A stretch of 64,000 nt of DNA from JACKHA01 sp041401985 (GCA_041401985.1 JAWKTE010000006.1:62001-126000); one strand, 5' to 3'. Positions 8,551 to 17,371 are shown, numbered from the stretch's first letter. The notes: generated by a model not told the origin, from the sequence alone. Numbers and translations: made by a program.

Positions 8551-9282
8551 ATGCCAGCCAGAACCTCAAGAGCCGGCGCCGTCAAGGCCGCACTGTTCGC
8601 CAAGGCGGCGCTCGTGCTCGCGCCGGCCGGGGTGGCCGCGGCGATCTTCGCGCTGCCGGCGATCAAGGAGCCGCAGCTCGAGGTGCCGGAGTTCCCAACG
8701 GGAGAGACGACCGCGGAAGCCGGACCCCGCGTCGACCTCGGCGGCATCGGTCGCCGCATGACCTTCGTCGCCCAGTTCCCCGAGCCGGAGCCGATCGTGA
8801 TCGAGGGTGAAAATGGGGGTGGCGAAGGACCCATCATCACGACGCCGCCGACCACCCCCGGCGTCCCGGAGATCCGCTTCCTCGGCGCCATCGCCGAGCC
8901 CAACCGCTACGTCGCCCTGCTCCGCATCGACGGCCGCCAGAAGTTCCTGGCCCCGGGCGACTCGTACGGGTCCGTCAGCGTCGTCGATGTCACGCCCGGC
9001 GAGGTCCGCCTCGAGATCGACGGCGCACCCGCCGAGGCCGCGATCCAGACCATCGCCCTGGCCGAACGCAGCGGCCCGCGCTGGACCGAGGCCACCCCCG
9101 CCCCCGAATCAACCGGTGCCGCGGGTGGCGGCGACGGCGCAAACGGATTCGCCGCCCCGGCCATGCCCAACATGCCCCAGGGCTTCACGCCCCCGCCCGG
9201 CATGAGCCCGGAGCAGATCCAGCGCATGCGCGAGTTCGAGCGACGGCGCCAGCAGGCCATCGAGCAGGGAGACGGTGGCTGA
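8551..9282 (+). CDS. GspC-like inner-membrane secretion protein
   Basis: 243 residues. One N-terminal transmembrane helix (about residues 14-31, ALVLAPAGVAAAIFALPAI) is followed by a Pro/Glu-rich linker. Then comes a compact beta-rich domain (IRFLGAIAEPNRYVALLRIDGRQKFLAPGDSYGSVSVVDV...VRLE) of the GspC/PilP homology-region type, which contacts the secretin in known systems. A Pro/Met-rich, charged C-terminal tail follows. The start at 8551 has GAGGTG four bases upstream; an in-frame ATG at 8464 is less likely. The stop codon abuts the next GTG start. Assignment to GspC is by topology and operon order, not by a diagnostic motif. Confidence 0.6.
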   Translation: MPARTSRAGAVKAALFAKAALVLAPAGVAAAIFALPAIKEPQLEVPEFPTGETTAEAGPRVDLGGIGRRMTFVAQFPEPEPIVIEGENGGGEGPIITTPPTTPGVPEIRFLGAIAEPNRYVALLRIDGRQKFLAPGDSYGSVSVVDVTPGEVRLEIDGAPAEAAIQTIALAERSGPRWTEATPAPESTGAAGGGDGANGFAAPAMPNMPQGFTPPPGMSPEQIQRMREFERRRQQAIEQGDGG

Positions 9283-11004
9283 GTGAGCGGACGCATCCTT
9301 TATGTCGAACGCACCGATCGCGGCGACCGCCTGACCGGCCTCCGCCTGGTCGGCCCGCGCACCGAGGACGCCTGGAGCGCCCCCGCCGACGCGACCGTCG
9401 AGGGCGCCATCGACGCCGTCCGCGAGGGCGCCGCCTGGGCCCGCGACCGCCTGCTCGGCGGCGAACGCTCGCGCCTCGAAGCGATCTGCCTCGACACCGA
9501 CGGCACGATCTGCTCCTGGCTCACCGCACCGACCACCGACCCCACCGTGCTCGCGGCCATCGCCCGAGGCATGGGCGAGTCGCTCCACGACGAGCACGAC
9601 GACCACGCCGCGGCCGCCTCGCCAGCCCCCCGAGCCCTGGACCATTTCGCCGGCGTCGGCGCGGGCCTGGCGGTGCAGGCCCGTGCGACGAGCGAAGCAG
9701 CAGCAGATCAGAACGGCGCGGCCGCCCCGAGGAAGTCGGCAAAGCCCAGCGCCAAGGCCGCCCTGGCCGACCCCGCCTCGCGCCGACGCGTCCCGGTCCT
9801 GGGCGTGCCCGACTCTACGCCCGGCCTGCTCATCGACGCCCTCGACCAGATGCGCGTCCCGTTGCCCGAGGTTGTCACCTTCTGGCACAGCATGGTCCGC
9901 GTGTGGGACCCCGCGGCCCAGCAGCGCCACGACGCCCCCCGCGCCGACCGCCTCGTCGCCGACGACACGCCGGTCGCCGCCATCGTGCTCATCGAGCCCG
10001 CCGGCCGCCTCTCGTGGGCCTGGTCACGCCGCGGCGAACTGCTCGCGGGCGGCACGATGCGCCTGGCCAAGGCCCGGGCCCCCCACGACGCCCTCTCGCG
10101 CGACAGCGCTCGCGACGGTGCCCGCCAGATCGAGCAGCCGACCGTCCCGCGCCTCGACCAGGCCCAGGCCTCGCGCCTCGCGGCCGACTGGCTCGCGTGG
10201 TCGGCCCAGACCGGCGCGTGCCCCGGGCGCGTCATCGTCGTCGCCCCCGAACACACCGCGGGCCAGCCTGCCAGCGAGTTTGCCCAGGGCCTCGTCCGCG
10301 CCTGGCCCGGCGCGACCGTCGATGCCATGTCAGACGAGGACCCGGTGCTGACGACGCTGCGGCGCGCCATCGAGGCTCCGCCTTCCGAATCCGGCGGGAC
10401 GCCCAGCACCGTCGAGGCCCTCACCGCCCGCCCAGGACGGGCCCACCGGTCCATGTACGTCTGGAGCGCGGCCGCCATCGCCGGCCTCGCGGTCGCCGCC
10501 GGCGTGACCGCCGTGCTCGCCTGGCGCACCGCCTCCGACGCCCGCGACGCCGCCGCCGCCAAGCGCCGGGCTACCAGCACCGCGGTGCTCGACCACTACG
10601 GCGACCCCGGCGCCGCCGCCGCCGGCGTCATCCTCACCCTCGAGAGCGACCTGGCCCTGCTCCAGGCCGCCGGGCGTCCGGCCGAGACCACCGAGTTCAA
10701 GCCCGTGATGGAGGAACTCGAGACCATCTCGCTGGTGGTCTCTTCGCTCATCGCGTCGCACCCGCGGAGCCAACTGGTCAGCCTGCGAGTGGACAATCTC
10801 CTGGGCGTCACGCTGCACGTGCGCCTCGCGGACGTGCCGGAGTTCGAGCAGTTGCGCCAGGCGCTTGCCCAGGCCGGGCGCTCCGAACTCGTCTGGCGCG
10901 AGAACTCGACGCTCAGCCCGAACAACGCCCCGAACCAGCCCCCGTGGCAGACCACGCTCCAGGCCGGCTGGCGCGAGACCCGACCGGGAGGGGCGACGCC
11001 ATGA
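9283..11004 (+). CDS. GspL-like assembly protein
   Basis: 573 residues beginning with GTG directly after the upstream stop. A long cytoplasmic N-terminal part precedes one transmembrane helix at about 390-411 (AAAIAGLAVAAGVTAVLAW). A periplasmic region follows with a coiled-coil-like stretch and a small alpha/beta domain (ASHPRSQLVSLRVDNLLGVTLHVRLADV). This is the topology of GspL/PilM-PilN assembly platforms, where the cytoplasmic part binds the ATPase and the periplasmic part pairs with GspM. No actin-like nucleotide motifs were recognised, so the identification is positional. It overlaps the GspM-like gene by four bases. Confidence 0.5.
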   Translation: MSGRILYVERTDRGDRLTGLRLVGPRTEDAWSAPADATVEGAIDAVREGAAWARDRLLGGERSRLEAICLDTDGTICSWLTAPTTDPTVLAAIARGMGESLHDEHDDHAAAASPAPRALDHFAGVGAGLAVQARATSEAAADQNGAAAPRKSAKPSAKAALADPASRRRVPVLGVPDSTPGLLIDALDQMRVPLPEVVTFWHSMVRVWDPAAQQRHDAPRADRLVADDTPVAAIVLIEPAGRLSWAWSRRGELLAGGTMRLAKARAPHDALSRDSARDGARQIEQPTVPRLDQAQASRLAADWLAWSAQTGACPGRVIVVAPEHTAGQPASEFAQGLVRAWPGATVDAMSDEDPVLTTLRRAIEAPPSESGGTPSTVEALTARPGRAHRSMYVWSAAAIAGLAVAAGVTAVLAWRTASDARDAAAAKRRATSTAVLDHYGDPGAAAAGVILTLESDLALLQAAGRPAETTEFKPVMEELETISLVVSSLIASHPRSQLVSLRVDNLLGVTLHVRLADVPEFEQLRQALAQAGRSELVWRENSTLSPNNAPNQPPWQTTLQAGWRETRPGGATP

Positions 11005-11585
11005 TCGACCAGAACCGCCAACCACTCAGCCGCGACGACCGCGACGAGCTGGCCTCCATGGCCGCCGCCGCCGCTCGGCGTGCCCGCCCGGCCCACCTCG
11101 TGGGCGCGGCCGCGGTGCTGCTCGTCGGCGCGCTGGCCATGGCCGGCTCGGCCCTGCTCTCGCGCCAGTCCGCCGAGCGGGCCCTCAACCGCGCCACCGC
11201 CGAGAACGTCCGCGCCGTCGCGCTGATCGACGAGATCAAGCGGATCACCCAGGAACGCCAGGACGCCCGAGGCCAGGGCGGCGCCGCCGGCGAGAACGAC
11301 CCCGCGCCGACCTTCCTCACCCAGGTCATCGCCGCCGGCACCGAGGCCAACCTCACCGTCGGCGCCCCGCAGGAGTCATCCTCAACCGTCGGCGGCATGA
11401 CCCGACGCAACTACCAGTACAGCCTCACCGCGCCCACCACCGAGGCGCTGATGAACTGGATCGACAAGGTCCGGGCCAGGATCCCCGGCACGCACGTCAC
11501 CTCCGTCAGCCTCACGCCCCAGCCCGCCTCGCGCTCGTGGGCCGCCACCATCACCTTCTCGCGCCTCGAACGCCCCAGCAACTGA
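11001..11585 (+). CDS. GspM/PilO-like assembly protein
   Basis: 194 residues. A short cytoplasmic N-terminus is followed by a transmembrane helix at about 33-53 (LVGAAAVLLVGALAMAGSALL), a helical coiled-coil-like segment (SAERALNRATAENVRAVALID) and a small C-terminal alpha/beta domain ending in WAATITFSRLE. This is the architecture of GspM or PilO, the partner of the preceding L-like protein. The start lies in an ATGA overlap with GGGAGGGG upstream. Sequence identity to either family cannot be judged here. Confidence 0.55.
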   Translation: MIDQNRQPLSRDDRDELASMAAAAARRARPAHLVGAAAVLLVGALAMAGSALLSRQSAERALNRATAENVRAVALIDEIKRITQERQDARGQGGAAGENDPAPTFLTQVIAAGTEANLTVGAPQESSSTVGGMTRRNYQYSLTAPTTEALMNWIDKVRARIPGTHVTSVSLTPQPASRSWAATITFSRLERPSN

Positions 11586-11645
11586 CCCAGCCCGCGTGCC
11601 GACTCCCGCCCGACCCGATCACGCCCACGCCCCGGAGACCCCGCC

Positions 11646-12353
11646 GTGCGACGCCGACCCGCCCTTGCCCTTCTGCTGCTCCCCGCGCTGGCGGCCCCGG
11701 CGTGCCTGACGGCGTGCGCCTCCAAGCCCCGCCAGTCCGGCGAGGTCCTGCGCATCGACGAGATCGCCGCACGCGAGCGCGAGGGCTACGCCATCGCCCG
11801 CCGCGCCGCCGAGGCCCAGCGCAACGGCAACACCGAACTGGCCATCGACCTGTACCGCCAGGCCCTGGGGACCTGGCCAGAGATCGCCAGCGCGTGGAAC
11901 AACCTGGGCCTGCTCCAGATGGGCCAGAGCAACTACATGGAGGCGGTCGAGTCCTTCAAGGCCGCCGCCCGCCTCGACCCGACCGACCCGCGCCCGCTGA
12001 TCAACGTGGGCGTCGCCTACGACCAGACCGGCTGGGCCGAGGACGCGCTGACCGCGTACCTCCAGGCCCTGGAGCGCCGCCCCAACGACCGCGACGCGTT
12101 GCTCGGGGCCATCACCGCCAACCACCGCCTGCTCGGCGCCAGCCGCCAGGCGCTCGACCGCGTCAAGTCGGCCCTCATGCTCGAGCCCGACGACCAGGTC
12201 CGCGTGTGGCTGGAGCGCGAGCGGTTCCGCATCGAGTCGCGCCTGGCCTCGACCGCCGAGGCCGAGAGCGTCCGCATCCCGGCCCCGTACTCGCCGCCGA
12301 CGCAGGCGTCCCCGCAGGCCCCGGCGGTGGTGCCGGTCGTGCCGCGGAACTGA
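11646..12353 (+). CDS. TPR lipoprotein of the secretion cluster
   Basis: A 235-residue predicted lipoprotein beginning with GTG. The signal peptide ends in the lipobox LTAC (Cys about residue 24). Several tetratricopeptide repeats cover about residues 45-190 (NGNTELAIDLYRQALGTWPEIASAWNNLG, then ...YMEAVESFKAAARLDPTDPRPLINVGVAYDQTG), followed by a Pro/Ala-rich tail. TPR lipoproteins accompany many type IV pilus and type II secretion systems as secretin assembly factors (PilF/PilW type). Being 60 bases downstream of the GspM-like gene on the same strand suggests that role here, but it is not proven. It is the last gene of the cluster. Confidence 0.82.
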   Translation: MRRRPALALLLLPALAAPACLTACASKPRQSGEVLRIDEIAAREREGYAIARRAAEAQRNGNTELAIDLYRQALGTWPEIASAWNNLGLLQMGQSNYMEAVESFKAAARLDPTDPRPLINVGVAYDQTGWAEDALTAYLQALERRPNDRDALLGAITANHRLLGASRQALDRVKSALMLEPDDQVRVWLERERFRIESRLASTAEAESVRIPAPYSPPTQASPQAPAVVPVVPRN

Positions 12354-12365
12354 GAAGACGAGGAC

Positions 12366-12506
12366 TCACCGCAGAGACAACGACTCACCGCAGCGACGCA
12401 GAGGTCGCAGAGGGAATCGGGATCGGTTGGAAGGCAGCGGCGGCACGCCCCGCGTCCCAAACCGATTTCTGCCTTCCTCTGTGCCCTCTGCGTCTCTGCG
12501 CTGAGT
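12366..12506. repeat. Inverted pair of short-unit arrays (gcagag type)
   Basis: A left arm rich in CGCAGAG-like units (12366-12414) is matched by an inverted right arm (CCTCTGCGTCTCTGCG, 12476-12506). It separates the convergent TPR lipoprotein and dockerin genes and may act as a bidirectional stem. Arrays with the same plan but different units occur at 23.8, 45.4/46.2 and 53.3/53.7 kb. Confidence 0.7.
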
Positions 12507-12531
12507 CCCGGTCTTTGTTCCGCCCGCGGCC

Positions 12532-13314
12532 CTACAGCCGGCAGCCGTTGACGAACTCCATCAGGTAGTAGAAGAAGTCGTCGTTGGTGACCATGAAGTC
12601 CTGGTCGCCGAAGCCGGGCGCGCCGGGGATGGCGCTGGAGGTCAGGTCGGCCCGCCACGAGCCCTGCGCGAACAGCGTGAGGAACACGAAGAAGTCGTCG
12701 TTGGTCACGAACCCGTTGGGCTCGGCGTAGCCCTGCTGCCCGGGGATCGCGCCGGCGGTCACGTCCGCCGGGCAGATGTTCTCCAGCCCGATCCGCATCC
12801 GGTACACCGGGCTCGAGGCCAGCAGCCCGCTGCGGTCGTGGACCCGGATGTCCACCCACCACTCGAAGAGATTCCAGTCGAAGTTCGGGTGGAACTGGTC
12901 GGCCCGGATCCACACCCCGGCGTTCCACGTCGTCCCGCCGGCGCCGCAGAACATCTGGTTGCTCTGCCAGATGATGTTCGAGAGGTTGCCCTGATCGTGG
13001 TAGTAGACCTCGGGAACGGCGTCGAGGACCTCGAGCCAGATCTGCGTGCCCTGCTGCGGCGGGTACTCGTCGTTGCCGACGTTCGGGATCACCAGCGGCT
13101 CGATCGCGACATTGAACGCGTCGCCGCGAAGTGGCGGGATCCACTCGTCCAGGAACGTCGGGAACGACCAGGCGTACAGGATGCGCAGTTCGTTCGACGA
13201 CGTGCGGTAGACCACGAAGTCGCCGGTGTGGGCCGACGCGGTGCCCGCGACGCCACAGAGGCCGAAGGCCGCGGCCGCGATCGTGCCAAGTGTCTTTGCC
13301 CTGTTTGCTCGCAT
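12532..13314 (-). CDS. Secreted protein with GC-type dockerin tail (ends GCRL)
   Basis: 260 residues. A Sec signal peptide (TIAAAAFGLCGVAGTASA, cleavage before HTGDF) precedes an unrecognised beta-rich, Trp/Tyr-rich domain. Two dockerin-like units follow (ADVTAGAIPGQQGY...TNDDFFVFLTLFAQG and ADLTSSAIPGAPGF...TNDDFFYYLMEFVNG). The Asp-Asp motif in each unit suggests EF-hand-like calcium binding. Unlike the other four dockerin-tailed proteins here, the chain continues two residues past Gly-Cys (GCRL). The start at 13314 has AAGGGAG eight bases upstream. The function of the N-terminal domain is unknown. Confidence 0.8.
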   Translation of the reverse strand: MRANRAKTLGTIAAAAFGLCGVAGTASAHTGDFVVYRTSSNELRILYAWSFPTFLDEWIPPLRGDAFNVAIEPLVIPNVGNDEYPPQQGTQIWLEVLDAVPEVYYHDQGNLSNIIWQSNQMFCGAGGTTWNAGVWIRADQFHPNFDWNLFEWWVDIRVHDRSGLLASSPVYRMRIGLENICPADVTAGAIPGQQGYAEPNGFVTNDDFFVFLTLFAQGSWRADLTSSAIPGAPGFGDQDFMVTNDDFFYYLMEFVNGCRL

Positions 13315-13477
13315 GGGATGGCTCCCTTCTTCGTGGGCGGCCCCTCCCGGCCGGCCCAAGCCCCTTGCTCTAACGCTACCTCACGCCGCCCCCGCGATCC
13401 AGAAAACTCCGCCGCGGGCCCGCGCGCGGGCACGATTGGTTCCGAGAACCGTGGCGTCCCACCCCCGAACGGGTGGC

Positions 13478-15565
13478 TCACGCCGGCTGCGCGACCGCCC
13501 CGCCCAGGCGGATGGAGCCCTCGCGGCGCTGCCAGACCTGGGCCTGCTGGTCCTCCGCGACGCCGAAATCCTCGCCGAAGCGGAACAGGCGGAACGAGTT
13601 GGCCAGCACGAACACGTCGCCCACGAAGTGGTACAACCCGGCCAGGCCGATGCCCAGCAGGCCCATCGAGGCCAGCACGAGCCCGACGATGACGATCACG
13701 ATGGACGCGGCGATGTTCTGGGCCACGATGGTCCGGGTCCGCCGGGCCAGTTCGATCAGGAACGGGATGCGGTTGAGTTCGTCGGTCATCAGCGCGATGC
13801 CGGCGGAGTTGGTCGCGATGTCCGAGCCGGACAGGCCCATGGCCACGCCCACGTCGGCGGCGGCCAGCGACGGGCCGTCGTTGATGCCGTCGCCCACCAT
13901 CATGGTGCGGTAGCCCGCGTTGACCATGCGCTCGATCTGCTGGTGCTTCTCCTCGGGCAGGCACTCGGCCTCGATGGTGTCCACGCCGACGGACATGCCG
14001 ACCCGCTTGGCCACCGAGAGGCGGTCGCCCGTGAAGATCGCCACGGTGCGGACGCCCAGCTCGCGCATCCGCTCGATGACCTTCTTCGTGCCGGGCTTGA
14101 CCTTGTCCTCCAGGCCCACGGCCCCGAGGTACGTGCCGCCCTTCATCACGTGCACGCCCGACATGCCCTCGATCCGCCCCTCGACGAGTTTCACCTCGTC
14201 GGCGATCGACGAGTCGAGTTCCCGCAGCCACGAGGCGCGGCCCACGAGCAGCTCGCCCTCGGGCGTCTTGGCGCGAACGCCCCGCCCGTGGACCTCTTCC
14301 ACATCGCCGGACGCGCCGAGTTCGACCCTGGCCGCCCGGGCCGTGCGCAGGATCGATTGGGCCAGCGGGTGGTTGGAGTGCTGCTCGGCGATCGCAGCCG
14401 CACGCAGCAGGTCGGCGCCCTCGACCCCGGTGGCGGGTGCAAGGCGGGCGACCTCGAACTTGCCGGTGGTGATCGTGCCGGTCTTGTCCATGACGACCGC
14501 GTCGAGGTTGCTCGAGGCCTCGAGGTACTCGACGCGCTTGATCATGATGCCCAGGCGGGCCGCGGCCGCGAACGCCGCCACCATCGCCGACGGGCTCGAC
14601 AGCAGCAGGGCCGCCGGGCAGCAGACAACCAGCACGGAGATGGCGGCCTCGGCGGCCTCCTGGTGGGCCGCGGACGTGCCGCCCTGGCTCTTGATGAACC
14701 AGGTGACCGCCGCGATCGACAGCGCCACCGGCACGAAGAACTTGGAGACCTGCTCGATGAGCAGTTGGCGCGGGCTCTTGCTCTGCTCGGCCTCGCGGAT
14801 CAACTGGCTGACCTTGCCGATGGTCGTCTGCTCGCCCACCTGCGTCACGCGGAGGTCGATCTGGCCCGTCAGGTTGCTCGTGCCGGCGTAGACCAGGTCG
14901 CCCGGCTGGACCTCGACGGGGGCGGCCTCACCGGTCAGCGAGGCCTGGTTGATCGTGGTCCGACCGACGGTCACGACGCCGTCGACCGGCAGGTTCTCGC
15001 CCGCCCGGACGCGGACGGTCTGGCCGACGGTGACCTGCCCGAGGGCGACGTCCTGCTCGGCTCCGTCCTTGTCCAGAATGCGGGCCACGTCTGGGGTCAG
15101 GTTGACCAGGGCCTCGATGGCCCGCTGGGCGCCGAAAGCGGTGCGGCGGAGGATCTGGTCGGCCACCAGCAGGATCAGGGCGAGCATGCCGGCCCCGACG
15201 TAGTTGCCGATCGCCAGGGCGCCGAGAATGCCCAGGGCCGCGAGCGAGGACGACGAGATGCGCAGGGTGCGGACTTCCTTGAGCGCCACCCAGAACAGGG
15301 GGATGGCGAGGATGAGGGCGCCGATGGCCGCCGGGATCTCGGCGATCTGGGCCTCCCAGCCGAACCACCGGATCACGGGGGTGGACAGGACCAGCACGCC
15401 GCCGACAAGGTAGAAGACGATCCAGCGATCGATCTCCATCTCGTGGTGGGAGCAGCACTCGACCGAGGACGCCGAAGGGGCGTGGTCGTGATCGTGGCTG
15501 TGACCCGCGTGGTCGTGGTCGTGGTCGTGCCCGGCGTGGTCGTGGGAGTGGGTAGCGCTGGCCAT
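13478..15565 (-). CDS. His-rich P1B-type heavy-metal ATPase with CPA in place of CPC
   Basis: A 695-residue metal-transporting ATPase. It begins with a His-rich segment (residues 6-28, repeated HDHDH) and CCSHH (37-41), likely metal-binding, and lacks an HMA domain. Standard modules are present: actuator TGEAAP (211-216), phosphorylation DKTGT (Asp360), P1B SNHPLA nucleotide motif, and hinge GDGIND. The helix-6 metal-site motif, usually CPC or similar, reads VVCCPAALLLSSP (C315 C316 P317 A318). The second Cys is Ala and an extra Cys precedes the motif, so metal specificity cannot be assigned. It is on the minus strand with a GGAG upstream of 15565. No regulator of the MerR or ArsR type is adjacent. 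Confidence 0.9.
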   Translation of the reverse strand: MASATHSHDHAGHDHDHDHAGHSHDHDHAPSASSVECCSHHEMEIDRWIVFYLVGGVLVLSTPVIRWFGWEAQIAEIPAAIGALILAIPLFWVALKEVRTLRISSSSLAALGILGALAIGNYVGAGMLALILLVADQILRRTAFGAQRAIEALVNLTPDVARILDKDGAEQDVALGQVTVGQTVRVRAGENLPVDGVVTVGRTTINQASLTGEAAPVEVQPGDLVYAGTSNLTGQIDLRVTQVGEQTTIGKVSQLIREAEQSKSPRQLLIEQVSKFFVPVALSIAAVTWFIKSQGGTSAAHQEAAEAAISVLVVCCPAALLLSSPSAMVAAFAAAARLGIMIKRVEYLEASSNLDAVVMDKTGTITTGKFEVARLAPATGVEGADLLRAAAIAEQHSNHPLAQSILRTARAARVELGASGDVEEVHGRGVRAKTPEGELLVGRASWLRELDSSIADEVKLVEGRIEGMSGVHVMKGGTYLGAVGLEDKVKPGTKKVIERMRELGVRTVAIFTGDRLSVAKRVGMSVGVDTIEAECLPEEKHQQIERMVNAGYRTMMVGDGINDGPSLAAADVGVAMGLSGSDIATNSAGIALMTDELNRIPFLIELARRTRTIVAQNIAASIVIVIVGLVLASMGLLGIGLAGLYHFVGDVFVLANSFRLFRFGEDFGVAEDQQAQVWQRREGSIRLGGAVAQPA

Positions 15566-15833
15566 GTGGTGCTGGCTCCGTCGGGGGGTCGGGTTCCCGC
15601 GATCGACCCCGTAGAGTTCGGGATCGGGCCGGTACTGGCTCGGCGGGCGTCCTGTGGACGACCCGGATCGTAGCGCACCGGCGGCGCGGCTCTGGTCGAT
15701 CGAGAGGTACGCCCGGGAACGATCAGATGTTCGAGGGGTTGTGCCAGATTGTGCGTTGGCTTGCGACAGGTGATCCCCGGCGCCGTGCCGCCCGGATCGG
15801 GTTCGGGAGGGTGGGTACCATGGACCGAACCTG

Positions 15834-16529
15834 ATGGCGAAGAAGCGATCCAAATCGAGCGGCGGCGAGCCAGCCGAGTCGGGCAGCGGGCGAACAAACT
15901 TCGTCGAGCGGAGCCGGACGGGCAACTACGATTCGGACCCCGATCTCCGCGGCAGGATTCCCGACTCGATTTTCGAGTCGTATGAGTGCCGCCAGTGGAA
16001 GCACGCGGGCGCGATTCTGGCAACGGACTTCCCCGAGGAACTCGCAGACATCGTGCATGTTTTGAGCACGGTGAAGTTGCACAAGCGGTTCATCACCGAT
16101 CCGGGCGGTGGGAAAGGGAAGTACGCGAAGGCGGTTGACCATGCGTTTCGAGAGCGCGGGTGGACACCCAAACGGTGGAGCACCGCGATCGTCGTTGATG
16201 ACGTGCCGGCGGCCAGCCCTACGCACGAGGTCGATTGCTTCAAGAACCGAATCGGACTGGAACTAGAGTGGTCGAACAAGGACCCGTTCTACGACCGCGA
16301 TCTCAACAACTTTCGCCTGCTCTTCGATCTCCGCGTCATCAGCGTCGGGGTCATCATCACCAAGTCCGATGAGCTAGCCGGCTTGCTTTGGGATTTGGAT
16401 GTGTGGTCCAAGTACGGCACCACGACCACATGGATGTCCAAGCTCCTGCCTCGGGTTCGAGGTGGTGGCGGCGGAGGGTGTCCACTGATCGTCTTTGGCA
16501 TCAGGAAGACTGTGTACACGGAGGCGTAA
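15834..16529 (+). CDS. BglII/BstYI-family type II restriction endonuclease
   Basis: A 231-residue protein matching the BglII/BstYI endonuclease family by its core: HEVDCFKNRIGLELEWSNKD followed by PFYDRDLNNFRLLFDLR and VGVIITKSDEL. The putative catalytic residues D134, E143 and E145 have the spacing of BglII Asp84/Glu93/Gln95, with Glu in the third place. The next gene, two bases downstream, is a DNA adenine methylase, making a compact restriction-modification unit. BstYI cuts RGATCY and BglII AGATCT; the site here is not predictable. Base composition is visibly less GC-rich than the neighbours, suggesting horizontal acquisition. The start at 15834 follows a tiny upstream reading frame at 15820 that stops just before it. 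Confidence 0.85.
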   Translation: MAKKRSKSSGGEPAESGSGRTNFVERSRTGNYDSDPDLRGRIPDSIFESYECRQWKHAGAILATDFPEELADIVHVLSTVKLHKRFITDPGGGKGKYAKAVDHAFRERGWTPKRWSTAIVVDDVPAASPTHEVDCFKNRIGLELEWSNKDPFYDRDLNNFRLLFDLRVISVGVIITKSDELAGLLWDLDVWSKYGTTTTWMSKLLPRVRGGGGGGCPLIVFGIRKTVYTEA

Positions 16530-16531
16530 GC

Positions 16532-17260
16532 ATGTCGAAGGATTCGGCGCTCGCGACGGCTTCCGCGGAGCTTCTGGAGTTCGCGCGGGCACCGGTGCGG
16601 ACGATCTTGGCGGACCCGCCATGGCAGTTCACCAACCGTACCGGGAAGGTCGCGCCGGAGCATCGGAGGCTCCGGCGATACGAGACGATGACGAATGCCG
16701 AGATCATGCAACTCCCGGTTGCCAGGGTCGCGGCTCCTCAGTCCCACCTTTACCTCTGGGTTCCGAACGCCCTGATCGGTGAAGGGCTGGAGGTGATGCG
16801 TCGCTGGGGTTTCAACTACAAGAGCAACATCGTGTGGTACAAAGTCCGGAAGGACGGCGGGCCGGATCGCCGCGGCGTCGGGTTCTACTTCCGCAACGTG
16901 ACCGAGCTCGTGCTGTTCGGGATCAGGGGCAAGAACAACCGGACCCTTGCGCCCGGGCGGCGACAGCCGAATGTGATCGTCTCACGAAAGCGGGAGCACT
17001 CGCGCAAGCCCGATGAGCTGTACGAGATCATCGAGTCTTGCAGCTCAGGGCCGTACCTGGAACTGTTTGCCCGCACGGCGCGTGCGGGTTGGCGGTCGTG
17101 GGGGAACGAAGTGGAAGCGCCCCGGATGCCAAAGCACAAGGGGTACGCGCACGAAGGCCAGGAACAGCGACTCTCCATCGAAACGCCGGTGGTCCGAGCG
17201 ACTTCTGCCCGTCAGGGTGTGGAAGAGGATCGCTGGGCGTTGGCGCTCGCCGAGTCCTGA
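16532..17260 (+). CDS. MT-A70 family DNA adenine methyltransferase
   Basis: A 242-residue SAM-dependent N6-adenine methylase. The catalytic motif DPPW is at residues 28-31 (TILADPPWQF). The family pattern follows: LPVARVAAPQSHLYLWVPN, GFNYKSNIVWYK, then RNVTELVLFGIRG and the C-terminal SAM-side motif YLELFARTARAGWRSWGNE. It starts two bases after the endonuclease stop with GGAGGC upstream, so the pair is probably co-transcribed, with the methylase protecting host DNA from the nuclease. It is slightly lower in GC than its surroundings. MT-A70 enzymes also occur as orphans in phages; the tight linkage argues for a true R-M partner. Confidence 0.88.
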   Translation: MSKDSALATASAELLEFARAPVRTILADPPWQFTNRTGKVAPEHRRLRRYETMTNAEIMQLPVARVAAPQSHLYLWVPNALIGEGLEVMRRWGFNYKSNIVWYKVRKDGGPDRRGVGFYFRNVTELVLFGIRGKNNRTLAPGRRQPNVIVSRKREHSRKPDELYEIIESCSSGPYLELFARTARAGWRSWGNEVEAPRMPKHKGYAHEGQEQRLSIETPVVRATSARQGVEEDRWALALAES

Positions 17261-17290
17261 CGCGACGCCGGACCCGACGCCGCCGGTTCA

Positions 17291-17326
17291 AAAAACGTAC
17301 CGGCCGGGCCCGTGGGCCCGGCCGGA
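17291..17326 (-). terminator. Rho-independent terminator of the phosphatase-like lipoprotein gene
   Basis: On the minus strand a perfect 12-base-pair stem (CCGGCCGGGCCC and its complement, 17301-17326) is followed by TACG and six T residues (17296-17291). It lies 45 bases downstream of the lipoprotein stop at 17372. Confidence 0.88.
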
Positions 17327-17371
17327 AGTGTGCGGTGGTGGTCGCGTGGCGGCCGGATCGGCCGCGGCGGT

